Source: Firmicutes bacterium UBA5389
Lineage (GTDB): Bacteria > Bacillota > DTU025
Assembly: GCA_002409965.1 (NCBI GenBank)
Contig: DHON01000123.1
Coordinates: 1-43,923, forward strand
DNA length: 43,923 nt
Direction: 5' to 3'
The stretch's first letter is position 1. Every line of letters starts with the position of its first letter. Below, piece by piece: positions 8,401 through 15,991 of this stretch. The translations under genes were made by a program, and so were the position numbers. The notes under the pieces were generated by a model. It was not told the origin of the DNA and ran no database searches. It saw only the letters and a list, made by a program, of their open reading frames with translations.

Positions 8401-9525
8401 CTATACTCTGCTGTGGAAAACAAACTTGCCGTTCTGGATCTGTAGGATGATTACTCCCTTTTGGGCATCACGATTCTCGTCAAAGGTTGTGTTGCCAGTA
8501 ACGCCTGGGTAGTCCTTTATCCCCGCAAGTGCGTCTCTTAGCTTTGCTCTGTCGGGCCCGCATATCTTAAGGGCTTCTACGACAAGACCCGCTGTGTCAT
8601 AGGCAAGAGCCGCATACTGGTCGGGCACAACACCGTATTCCTTCTTGTAGTTCGCTATGAAATTCCTGACTACAGGAGTGGGGTCCTCGTCGAAATAGCT
8701 TGCCACCAGGTACGTACCCTCTACCGCCTTACCTGCCAATTGGATGAGCATATCGTTGTATATTGAGCTGTTGCCAAACAAGTCGATTTTGTAACCCAGC
8801 CTGTTGAGCTGCTGAGCTATCATTCCAGAATCCGTGTACATTGCCGCCAGGTATATGATCTCGGCCTTCGCGGCGTTGATCTTTGTGAGTATGGGCGAGA
8901 AGTCCTTGGTCTGACCGTCAATGAACATCTCTGACGCTACGATCTTGCCTCCAAACTTCTTGACGCCCTCCATGAAGTAATCCCTGGCAGTGACTCCCCA
9001 GTCGTTGTTCACGTAGATAATCGCGATGTTCTTCTTCTTCAGCTGCTTGATCATGAACTCAGCAGAGCACGGGCCCTCAACGTCCTCTTTGACATTGTTA
9101 CGGAACATGTATGTTCCCTGCTTCGTGAAATCCGGGTGAGAGGAAGTCGGCGATATCAGCACGAGGCCTGCCCTTTGGAACACCGGCGCTGTTGCGAGGC
9201 ACACTCCGCTGGCGAAATGACCAATCACGGCGGCTACTCCCCTATCCGATACGAGCCTCTGCGCGATGTTCACGCCTTCCTTTTGCTCATTCTTGTCGTC
9301 ATAAATCTCCATCTTAATCCTTGCGCCGTTGATGCCGCCAGCTTCATTCACGAGCTTAGCCATTAGCTGGGTGCCGTTCTTGAACGAAAGCCCATACTGA
9401 GAGTAGTTCCCCGTGATCGGAGCGCATACAGCGATTCGTATTTCGCCGGCGCCAATGGTACACATGCCGCAGAGACACAAGAGGACCAGTGTCGAGACTA
9501 ATGTGATCATCAATCGTTTGGTCAC
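8401..9525 (-). CDS. ABC transporter substrate-binding protein, LivJ/LivK type
   Basis: A 374-residue exported binding protein of the Leu/Ile/Val (type I periplasmic) family. A signal peptide covers about the first 26 residues: MTKRLMITLV, a hydrophobic core, then GAGEIRIAV at the mature start. Mature motifs include APITGNYSQYGLSFKNG, VIGHFASGVCLATAPV, GLVLISPTSSHPDFT and YVNNDWGV, all family-typical. It starts with GTG, with AGGAGG 8 bases upstream. It is the first gene after the sigma54-type promoter at 9741-9759, so it would be the most strongly expressed cistron. The ligand is unknown: the family takes branched-chain amino acids, amides, urea and aromatic acids. Confidence 0.93.
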   Translation of the reverse strand: MTKRLMITLVSTLVLLCLCGMCTIGAGEIRIAVCAPITGNYSQYGLSFKNGTQLMAKLVNEAGGINGARIKMEIYDDKNEQKEGVNIAQRLVSDRGVAAVIGHFASGVCLATAPVFQRAGLVLISPTSSHPDFTKQGTYMFRNNVKEDVEGPCSAEFMIKQLKKKNIAIIYVNNDWGVTARDYFMEGVKKFGGKIVASEMFIDGQTKDFSPILTKINAAKAEIIYLAAMYTDSGMIAQQLNRLGYKIDLFGNSSIYNDMLIQLAGKAVEGTYLVASYFDEDPTPVVRNFIANYKKEYGVVPDQYAALAYDTAGLVVEALKICGPDRAKLRDALAGIKDYPGVTGNTTFDENRDAQKGVIILQIQNGKFVFHSRV

Positions 9526-9740
9526 TGCAAATCCCTCCTAGTAATGGTGGCCCTGTGGTTCAGCTCCAATTGCCCGACCTATCCGCCCGCTTATCACCCC
9601 TCTCATCCGTACCTCGGACTCTCGGTGACGTTGCGACATGGCGTCACCTCTGCCCGGCAGTTTCTGATACGACAACGCTCTCCCATCAGCCTCGCAGATT
9701 GTGGGTTAGCGATGCTCTACATCAAGCCCAGCCAGAGATG
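9526..9740 (-). other. Long 5' leader of the liv operon
   Basis: About 200 bases between the predicted sigma54 start site (near 9732) and the binding-protein GTG at 9525. A 7-bp hairpin, GGTGACG (9624-9630) with CGTCACC (9642-9648), is visible. No known riboswitch fold was recognised and no gene is present. Confidence 0.45.
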
Positions 9741-9759
9741 ATTGCAGGTTGCGTGCCAA
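9741..9759 (-). promoter_or_regulatory. Sigma54 (-24/-12) promoter of the liv/AOR operon
   Basis: The minus strand reads TTGGCACGCAACCTGCAAT. This has the invariant GG (plus-strand 9757-9756) and GC (9745-9744) separated by exactly 10 bases, and the -24 box TTGGCACG is a full consensus match. Transcription would start near 9732. The gene immediately upstream encodes a sigma54-dependent activator, which strongly supports the call. Confidence 0.85.
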
Positions 9760-9806
9760 TGTGTATCTCAGCCCATGCTGATTCCATAACACTGCAGCTA
9801 GAACAG

Positions 9807-9872
9807 CATAAGCGACCCGCCCGCACACCATCGAGCGGTATTCGGCGGAAGGGTCGCTTCGTCTTGCTTATG
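9807..9872 (-). terminator. Inverted-repeat region after the sigma54 activator gene
   Basis: Perfect 9-bp arms AAGCGACCC (9810-9818) and GGGTCGCTT (9851-9859) enclose 32 bases. A second pairing is possible between CATAAGC (9807-9813) and GCTTATG (9866-9872). It starts 12 bases after the regulator stop and could end that transcript, though there is no T-tract. Because it lies 50-110 bases upstream of the -24 box it could also be activator-binding DNA. Confidence 0.5.
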
Positions 9873-9878
9873 AGACTG

Positions 9879-9900
9879 TGTTGTCAGTTTTGGGACAATA
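9879..9900 (-). promoter_or_regulatory. Candidate upstream activator site for the sigma54 promoter
   Basis: A dyad of the form TNTTGTC-N8-GACAANA, with core arms at 9881-9885 and 9894-9898, overlaps the stop codon of the activator gene. Its centre is about 130 bases upstream of the -24 GG, the normal distance for an enhancer bound by a sigma54 activator. Five-base arms can arise by chance, so this is tentative. Confidence 0.4.
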
Positions 9901-11698
9901 TCCGGTAGAGAGTAGCTCTGCTGATGCCGAGTTCTTCGGCGGCCAGTTCCTTAGCGGCTGGAGACGAACCGCGCCGAGCAATGGCCTCCTTCACCATTCG
10001 CCTCTGGAACTCGCGGACGGCGGATTTGAGATCGCCATGGGCGGGACAAATGGGATTACTGCAGTCAGACGCGGGTATGCGCGCTCGCAACTCTTCCGCA
10101 GTGATGTGGTTACCTGTGGCGAAGCTGACGGCGTACTCAACGACATTCTCAAGCTCACGTACGTTCCCAAGCCAATCATACGCCATAAGCAAATCAAGAG
10201 CATCGCGCGCTATGCCGGTGACTGCCCTTCCGAACTTGCGGGAGTAGTAGGCAACAAAATGTCGCACCAGTACGGGCACGTCCTCAGGTCGCTGCCTAAG
10301 AGGAGGTAATGCGACTGGGACAACATTGAGACGATAGTAAAGATCGCTTCTGAATCGTTGAGTCCGCATACGCTCGCCGAGGTCCTGGTTGGTGGCGGAG
10401 ATTATCCGAGCGTCGATGCGCTTGGGATACAGACCTCCAACACGGGTGATCTCCTTGTTCTGCACGGCGCGAAGCAGCTTGGACTGAAGGAAGAGGGACA
10501 TGTCGCCAATTTCGTCAAGAAACAACGTGCCGTGGTTGGCGAGCTCGAACTTGCCAGGTTTGCCGTTCTTGCTTGCACCAGTGAATGCGCCGGGCTCGTA
10601 ACCGAACAGCTCGCTTTCCAGTAGAGACTCAGGCACTGCAGCGCAGTTCACACTGACAAACGGGAAGTCGCACCTGGGGCTTGCACTGTGAATGGCCCTG
10701 GCAAATAGCTCCTTCCCTGTCCCAGTCTCACCTGTGAGAAGGATATTCGAGTCGAACTGCGCAGCCGTAAGCGCCTGCCTTTTCGCCTTAGCCATTGCAT
10801 CGCTTGTACCGATTATGTCGTCAAATGTGAAGCTAGTACCTCGTTCAATAGCGCGAAAGGCATCGCTATGGGTGCTCTCCAGGTCGCTGAATGTTACAAC
10901 CCCTCCAATGATCTCGTCGCCATGCACCAGCGCACTCGCCGACGACAGAAACCTGACCAACTTGCCCGATGGAGCGAGGTATGTCTCACCGGTATTGGCG
11001 CATGATCGCTTCTGTTTCATGCACTTGAGCAGGAGGCAATCAGGCCAAGTCTTCTCGAGGCTATCGCCTGCCCGAGGCACGGATGCTTGAAGCTTGAGCA
11101 GTTCTACAGCCCGGGCGTTCATCTGCCTGATCCGACACGAAGCATCAACACAGACCACGCCTTGATGGATGTGGTTTACAACGGCCTCAAGCTCACAGCT
11201 TCGCTTCTCTAGAGCCATCATTAGCCGATGTTCGGTCATCTTGGTGGCTATCAGCTCTGCCATTTTCTCTAGGAAGCGCACGTAGGAAGAGAGCGATCCA
11301 CGTATTCTGTTGCGTTGCTCGGAAGTGAAGGCCACAATAGCGAGTATTCCTGCTCTGCCGCCATTGACGGTGATTGGGGTACACATGCCGAAAGTCTCAG
11401 CGCATCCATCCCTACCTTGGCATCCCGCACAAAGCGATGCCTCACGCGGATCCTCAACTATCAGGGTTTCGGCACAGTACAGCGCGCGTTCAAAGGCACA
11501 GCCTCCAGGTACTCTCTCACCGCAAGCTGCTGCGAAGGGCCCTGTTCCGGCTACTCGAAGCAATGCATAATCGGCTATGGTAACGTCAACTCCCATAGCC
11601 GCGGCCACCGCATCGGCTATCTGCTGCATGCTATCCGCCAGGCTGATGAGTCCTTGAACCGTTTCCTGTGCTGCATTAGGCAGACTGCTGGTGTTCAT
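9884..11698 (-). CDS. Sigma54-dependent transcriptional activator with Cys-rich sensor and PAS domains
   Basis: A 604-residue enhancer-binding protein. Residues 20-150 form a GAF-like sensor with many cysteines (C67, C75, C90, C93, C99, C106). Residues 165-285 look like a PAS domain (VVNHIHQGVVCVDASCRIRQMN). Residues 290-525 are the AAA+ domain: Walker A GETGTGKE (323-330), the sigma54-contact loop GAFTGA (370-375), Walker B LFLDEIGD (392-399) and LYYRLNV. The C-terminus has a Fis-type helix-turn-helix (EELGISRATLYRIL). No receiver domain, so it is likely ligand- or redox-controlled rather than phosphorylated. The ATG at 11698 has GGAGGAAG just upstream. It precedes the sigma54 promoter and should activate the liv-to-moaD block. 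Confidence 0.93.
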   Translation of the reverse strand: MNTSSLPNAAQETVQGLISLADSMQQIADAVAAAMGVDVTIADYALLRVAGTGPFAAACGERVPGGCAFERALYCAETLIVEDPREASLCAGCQGRDGCAETFGMCTPITVNGGRAGILAIVAFTSEQRNRIRGSLSSYVRFLEKMAELIATKMTEHRLMMALEKRSCELEAVVNHIHQGVVCVDASCRIRQMNARAVELLKLQASVPRAGDSLEKTWPDCLLLKCMKQKRSCANTGETYLAPSGKLVRFLSSASALVHGDEIIGGVVTFSDLESTHSDAFRAIERGTSFTFDDIIGTSDAMAKAKRQALTAAQFDSNILLTGETGTGKELFARAIHSASPRCDFPFVSVNCAAVPESLLESELFGYEPGAFTGASKNGKPGKFELANHGTLFLDEIGDMSLFLQSKLLRAVQNKEITRVGGLYPKRIDARIISATNQDLGERMRTQRFRSDLYYRLNVVPVALPPLRQRPEDVPVLVRHFVAYYSRKFGRAVTGIARDALDLLMAYDWLGNVRELENVVEYAVSFATGNHITAEELRARIPASDCSNPICPAHGDLKSAVREFQRRMVKEAIARRGSSPAAKELAAEELGISRATLYRILSQN

Positions 11699-11885
11699 AC
11701 TTCCTCCGCTCCTGTTGCTTCGACTCGCCCCACATCAGCAACCGCAGATGCCGCTGAATCCGGGGCATATCGAGCTTGGTATGCTTTGCCTCGGCTGTAC
11801 CAACGTACATTCTACATTTTCCAGAGCTATCCTTCAAACAGTGCATTTGCGCCGTGGACGCCGAAGCGCACCGGGCACCGCAAAG

Positions 11886-11911
11886 GGCGGCCCGCTGCAA
11901 TGCGGGCCGCC
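11886..11911 (-). terminator. Strong stem-loop terminator after the FGGY kinase gene
   Basis: A perfect 10-bp GC-rich stem, GGCGGCCCGC (11886-11895) and GCGGGCCGCC (11902-11911), with a 6-base loop, followed on the minus strand by CTTTG. It lies 33 bases past the kinase stop. It separates the amino-sugar operon from the sigma54 activator gene. The rest of the 245-base gap shows no other clear element. Confidence 0.65.
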
Positions 11912-11943
11912 AACCTAACGCCGGTTGCCTTTTTCTAGCACGT

Positions 11944-13446
11944 CTAGGTAGACAGTTCGTTCAACCAACTGCTCACGGTCAGGTATCTCTGGTATAGCGA
12001 TTCGTACATCTCTGTCAACCGGACGTCGGGCTCCACAGTATCGCACAGTCTGCTGTGCCTCGCGCTCCCCTCTGCCGGAGCGCTCCACCACCCGGTCGCA
12101 ACTCCTCCGAGAATCGCAGCGCCCAGCGCTGCTGCATCAGCTTGTCTGATCACCCGAATGGGTCGCGCCAGGACACTTGCCATGATCTTCATCCATCGAG
12201 GATTGCTGGATCCACCACCGCACACGATGAGCTCTCCCGAAGATATCGAGCCGGCCCGAAGCAGCTCGTACGACTGCCTCAGGCTGAAGCATACCCCTTC
12301 GAGAATGGCGTTTTCCATGTGCTCGGCAGTGTGCTCCGGCCCTAGCCCTATGAATCCTGCCCTGGCCCTGTAGTTCATGTAGGGAGTACCTGTGCCCGCC
12401 AAGAACGGGATGTACATCAGTGGAGTACCATCGTCAGGCTCGTTGCGGCTCAGAGCCGGGCAAGGGCTGCCCCAATCAGTAGCGCAGGATACTGCTTCAC
12501 GGAACCACCTAACGCTCAGCCCCGCAGATGGGCAGGACCCCATGCCGAGGAAGGAGTCGGGCATGACGTCTCGGAAGTAGAATTGTCTGCCCAACTTCTC
12601 TTGATCAACATCGCGAACCCTCTTGAATACTATGCCAGCCGTGCCCAGACTGAAGCCGAAATCCTGATCCTCCACCCCAAGGCCGAGCGCAGTTGTCGCA
12701 AGGTCGCCGCCGCCCACAACCACTGGCGTTCCCTGGGGTATTCCGGAAAGCCCAGCAAACTCGCTGGTAACCTGGCCTCTAGTCTCGGTCGACTCCCTGA
12801 TCTCCGGCATCACACCGCCTTCGGCGCCGGATTCGGCACATAGGCACTTGTCCCATGAGCCAGTGCGGCAGTCATACAACATGGTGCCGGACGCGTCAGA
12901 CGGATCCGTTACCGCTTGCCCCGTCATTGCGTATCCTACGTAGTCCTTAGGAATCAGCGCTCTCCGTATCTTCCTGTGCACTTCAGGCTCGTGGTTCTTT
13001 ACCCAGAGAAGCTTCGGCCCGGTGAACACGGCAAGTCCTGGGTTACCCGTTGTGCTCAATATGGTCTCGTGCCCAACGACTGACTCGATCTGCCGTAGCT
13101 CGGCGTCGGCGCGACTATCTGAGCAAATGATGGCATGGCGCAGCACCGATCCGTCGCGGCCCACTAGGACCAGGCCGTGCATCTGCCCGGTGACGGAGCA
13201 TGCGATGGGCGGCCAGAATTCCTCGTGGGCTTCGGCGATCCTGTTTGTGCAGTCAACAATCGCTCGAATCCAGTCTGCAGGATCCTGTTCCGCTACCCCG
13301 CCGGAACCTGCCGCAATAGGGTATGAGCCTTCGGCTCGCGCGACAAGACTGCCGTCCGCTGCGCAAAGAATCGTCTTGACCCGCGATGTACCCAAGTCAA
13401 TGCCGAGTACCGTTTCCATTCTGGAGCGGCGACCTGACGTCCCCAT
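11944..13446 (-). CDS. FGGY-family sugar kinase, xylulokinase-like
   Basis: A 500-residue two-domain FGGY kinase. It has the N-terminal ATPase motif GIDLGTSRVK, VTGQMHGLV (85-93, the xylulokinase-type QMHG), GNPGLAVFTGPKLLWVK, and GGGDLATTALGLG with the likely catalytic base D248. FGGY enzymes phosphorylate pentuloses, hexuloses and polyols. It is the last gene of an operon with NanE, where a ROK-type N-acetylmannosamine kinase would normally be expected, so its substrate may not be xylulose. The ATG at 13446 lies 7 bases after the nanE stop; an ATG at 13419 is an alternative that fits homologue starts but lacks a ribosome site. A strong terminator follows. Confidence 0.88.
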   Translation of the reverse strand: MGTSGRRSRMETVLGIDLGTSRVKTILCAADGSLVARAEGSYPIAAGSGGVAEQDPADWIRAIVDCTNRIAEAHEEFWPPIACSVTGQMHGLVLVGRDGSVLRHAIICSDSRADAELRQIESVVGHETILSTTGNPGLAVFTGPKLLWVKNHEPEVHRKIRRALIPKDYVGYAMTGQAVTDPSDASGTMLYDCRTGSWDKCLCAESGAEGGVMPEIRESTETRGQVTSEFAGLSGIPQGTPVVVGGGDLATTALGLGVEDQDFGFSLGTAGIVFKRVRDVDQEKLGRQFYFRDVMPDSFLGMGSCPSAGLSVRWFREAVSCATDWGSPCPALSRNEPDDGTPLMYIPFLAGTGTPYMNYRARAGFIGLGPEHTAEHMENAILEGVCFSLRQSYELLRAGSISSGELIVCGGGSSNPRWMKIMASVLARPIRVIRQADAAALGAAILGGVATGWWSAPAEGSARHSRLCDTVEPDVRLTEMYESLYQRYLTVSSWLNELST

Positions 13447-13453
13447 AGCCTAA

Positions 13454-14170
13454 CTACCCTTCCTGTTCTAGAGTGTGCACGAACAGCTCCGTAACCTTCT
13501 CTGGATTCGAAATAGCCGTGCCTACAACAACAGCATGGGCTCCTGATCTCAGAGCCTCCCGGGCCTTGGACGGCGAGTTGAAACGCCCTTCCGCAATGAT
13601 TGGTACTTCGAGGCGCTTGCTGAGCTCCCGCACTATCTCATAGTCCGGCTCTGCAGGAGGGATGTCGCCGAGACGACCGATGCTGCTCGAGTACGGAGTG
13701 TAGCCGCTCAGAGTTGTCCCTACGGCGTCAGCGCCCCATTCGGCTGCGCGCAGTCCCTCCTCGAGGGTGGATATGTCAGCTACTATGGGAATATCGAAAC
13801 GCGACTTGATCTCTGCGAGGAAATCGCGCAGCGTAAGATTGTCGAATCGAGAACGCTGTGTTCCATCAATCCCGATGGCGTCCGCTCCCGCTGCGACGAG
13901 CTCCTCCACTTCATGGATCGTAGGGGTGATCCGCATCTCGTCGCCTACGTAGATCTTCTCTATTCCTATCACAGGAATCTCAACAGCCTTCTTTACGTAT
14001 GACACATGCCTGAGATTCACCCTAATTGCGGCAGCGCCTCCTCTCTGCACCGACATCGCGAGTGCACACATGGCGTCCTTGCTCATGAAAGTCGCATTGT
14101 AGTCACTGGCTGCATAGCACGAAACGATCAGACCACCGCGGATTGCCTCGGCAAAAACGAGTGCTTTCAT
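13454..14170 (-). CDS. nanE: N-acetylmannosamine-6-phosphate 2-epimerase
   Basis: A 238-residue TIM-barrel protein of the NanE family, which converts N-acetylmannosamine-6-phosphate to N-acetylglucosamine-6-phosphate. Typical segments are GLIVSCYA, IRVNLRHVSYVK, PVIGIEKIYV, ITPTIHEVEELVAAGADAIGIDGT, GADAVGTTLSGYT and the phosphate-binding end IIAEGRFNSP followed by GAHAVVVGTAI. Length matches the family (about 225-240). It points to an amino-sugar catabolic operon. No NagA, NagB or NanA is present in the window, so GlcNAc-6-P processing must occur elsewhere or the substrate is a NanE-like analogue. Confidence 0.92.
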   Translation of the reverse strand: MKALVFAEAIRGGLIVSCYAASDYNATFMSKDAMCALAMSVQRGGAAAIRVNLRHVSYVKKAVEIPVIGIEKIYVGDEMRITPTIHEVEELVAAGADAIGIDGTQRSRFDNLTLRDFLAEIKSRFDIPIVADISTLEEGLRAAEWGADAVGTTLSGYTPYSSSIGRLGDIPPAEPDYEIVRELSKRLEVPIIAEGRFNSPSKAREALRSGAHAVVVGTAISNPEKVTELFVHTLEQEG

Positions 14171-14195
14171 CTATGAAACTCCCTCCCCTCGGCGG

Positions 14196-14933
14196 TCACC
14201 AGTTACGTATACGGGCCCAGTATCTGTCGATCAGGCTCTGGTTGAGTTTGCGTCCGTCATCTCGGTTGCCGCTAACGAACACAGGCGGTTCGATCCCATT
14301 TTCCTGTAGGTTGAATGCGGCCTGTACCATGACGGAATGGATTATGTAGGCGCCGGCCACTCCTGAAGTGGGCCCTATCCTTCTGTTGAATCCAGGAACG
14401 TCGACGCATACATCGCCGAAGTTTCCACAGTTGTCAAGCACTACATCCGCATGGTCAAGGAGCAGCTCACCCGATGAATGGCGAGATGTCTGGCTTCTAC
14501 TGTAGCCGACGGACGTGATTGCTATCACCGGATGCTCGTGAGAGCGCGCTTCCCGCGCCATTTCGATAGGGGCTGCGTTGCGTCCAGAATTGGATATCAC
14601 TATGAAGACATCGCCGGCAGCAGGGCGGATGTGGTTGTACAGTACAGGCCCTATCCCCTCAAGCCTCTCCATGAACTCGCTCTTTGTCACCCCGACCCCG
14701 CCCGACAGCGAGATATCCACTACATGGTTTACGGGCGCAGGGCAGCCCGCACGGTAGAAGATCTCTTCGGCTATCAGGTTGGAGTGACCTGCACCGAAGA
14801 CGTGTACCACCCTATCAGCGGCAATAGCGTCCGACACGTATTTGGCAGCCTTCTCGATATTTGCGGCCTGGGTGTTTCGTATCTTCCCTAGAACAGCTTC
14901 TACACCGTCAAAGTAGCATTCATATCCCTTCAT
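14196..14933 (-). CDS. SIS-domain sugar-phosphate protein (UPF0309-like)
   Basis: A 245-residue single SIS-domain protein resembling the UPF0309 group. The phosphosugar-binding segments HVFGAGHSNLIAEEIFYRAG and FIVISNSGRNAAPIEMA (the Ser-rich phosphate loop) are clear, and a C-terminal helix carries GVAGAYIIHSVMVQAA. SIS proteins isomerise, deaminate or bind phosphosugars. It lies between the ABC permease and nanE, so a phosphosugar isomerase or amino-sugar-phosphate role fits. The ATG at 14933 has a GGGAGG ribosome site. The reaction is unknown. Confidence 0.82.
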   Translation of the reverse strand: MKGYECYFDGVEAVLGKIRNTQAANIEKAAKYVSDAIAADRVVHVFGAGHSNLIAEEIFYRAGCPAPVNHVVDISLSGGVGVTKSEFMERLEGIGPVLYNHIRPAAGDVFIVISNSGRNAAPIEMAREARSHEHPVIAITSVGYSRSQTSRHSSGELLLDHADVVLDNCGNFGDVCVDVPGFNRRIGPTSGVAGAYIIHSVMVQAAFNLQENGIEPPVFVSGNRDDGRKLNQSLIDRYWARIRNW

Positions 14934-14988
14934 ATTCAGCGTCCTCCCATTCTCTCGATTAGTGTTGATTAGTCCTGTCTGGCGCGTA

Positions 14989-15960
14989 TCAAGAACGTCG
15001 CTGCCTCATTCCGGATACAGACACACAAACGAGCAAGATGATTCCCAGCAATATCTGCTGCCAGTACCATCCATAGCCCAGCAGGGTTAGGCCATTGTTC
15101 AAGCCTGAGATGAACAGCGTGCCCACTATGGTTCCGGTCACGGTGAGATCGCCCTCTGCCAGCATGGTCGAGCCGAGATAGGCGGCTGCATATGCTGGAA
15201 GTGTCAGTTTCTGCCCGGCCCACACGGGGGCCGATCCAAGCCGCGCCCCAAGCATGATGCCTCCGGCTGCCGCCAAAACTCCGCTTACGACGTACAAGAT
15301 CACTCGGTAACGTGTTACCGGTACTCCCGACAGCCTAACTGCCTCGCGGTTTCCGCCGATCGCATAAGCATAGCGGCCAAGCTTCGTGGCAGATAGTAGG
15401 ATGTGCGTCACCGCAGAGCACGCCAAAAGGACCACGACAAGCGTAGGTATGGGTCCTATCCAGCCCTGTCCAAGGAACTTGTAGGCGTCGGTTATGCCGC
15501 GAGTAATGACCTTCCCTTTGCTGTACAGCAGCTCAGCTCCCTGGAGCACAAACATCATGGCCATGGTGGCGACAAACGGCGGCATCGCGAAATGGACGAT
15601 GTTCACTGCGTTGACAAGGCCCACTGCTGCTCCGACAATCAACGTGAGAAGCAACGCCATCGCCAACCCATGTCCATCTTGCTGCATGCCGCATGCGAGC
15701 ACCGCGCCAAGCCCCACACAAGCCCCAATAGATAGGTCGAACCCCCCTTCTATGAGCACGCAAGTTGCAGCTAGCGACATCAAGCTGAGTATAGTCATCT
15801 GCTTCAAAACTGTAAGAAAGTTCGATAGAGTGGCGAAGGATGGGCATAGGGCACTGAACAACGAGAAGATAGCGATGAAGCCGATCACCGTGCCATATCT
15901 GCTCACCATGCCGCTCACCCTTTTGCTCCGGGGACCGCCATTGTCAACCTGAGTCTGCAT
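14989..15960 (-). CDS. Ribose-type ABC transporter permease (second copy)
   Basis: A 323-residue RbsC-family permease with hydrophobic helices throughout and the family motif CVLIEGGFDLSIGACVGLGAV. The C-terminal half has YAIGGNREAVRLSGVPV (coupling loop) and GSTMLAEGDLTVTGTIVGTLF. The ATG at 15960 is preceded by GGGGGAAG; a TTG at 15975 is an alternative. It pairs with the adjacent permease at 15992-16978, probably as a heterodimeric channel. Confidence 0.92.
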   Translation of the reverse strand: MQTQVDNGGPRSKRVSGMVSRYGTVIGFIAIFSLFSALCPSFATLSNFLTVLKQMTILSLMSLAATCVLIEGGFDLSIGACVGLGAVLACGMQQDGHGLAMALLLTLIVGAAVGLVNAVNIVHFAMPPFVATMAMMFVLQGAELLYSKGKVITRGITDAYKFLGQGWIGPIPTLVVVLLACSAVTHILLSATKLGRYAYAIGGNREAVRLSGVPVTRYRVILYVVSGVLAAAGGIMLGARLGSAPVWAGQKLTLPAYAAAYLGSTMLAEGDLTVTGTIVGTLFISGLNNGLTLLGYGWYWQQILLGIILLVCVSVSGMRQRRS

Positions 15961-15991
15961 AGAGACTTCCCCCAATCCTCACACGCTCCGA

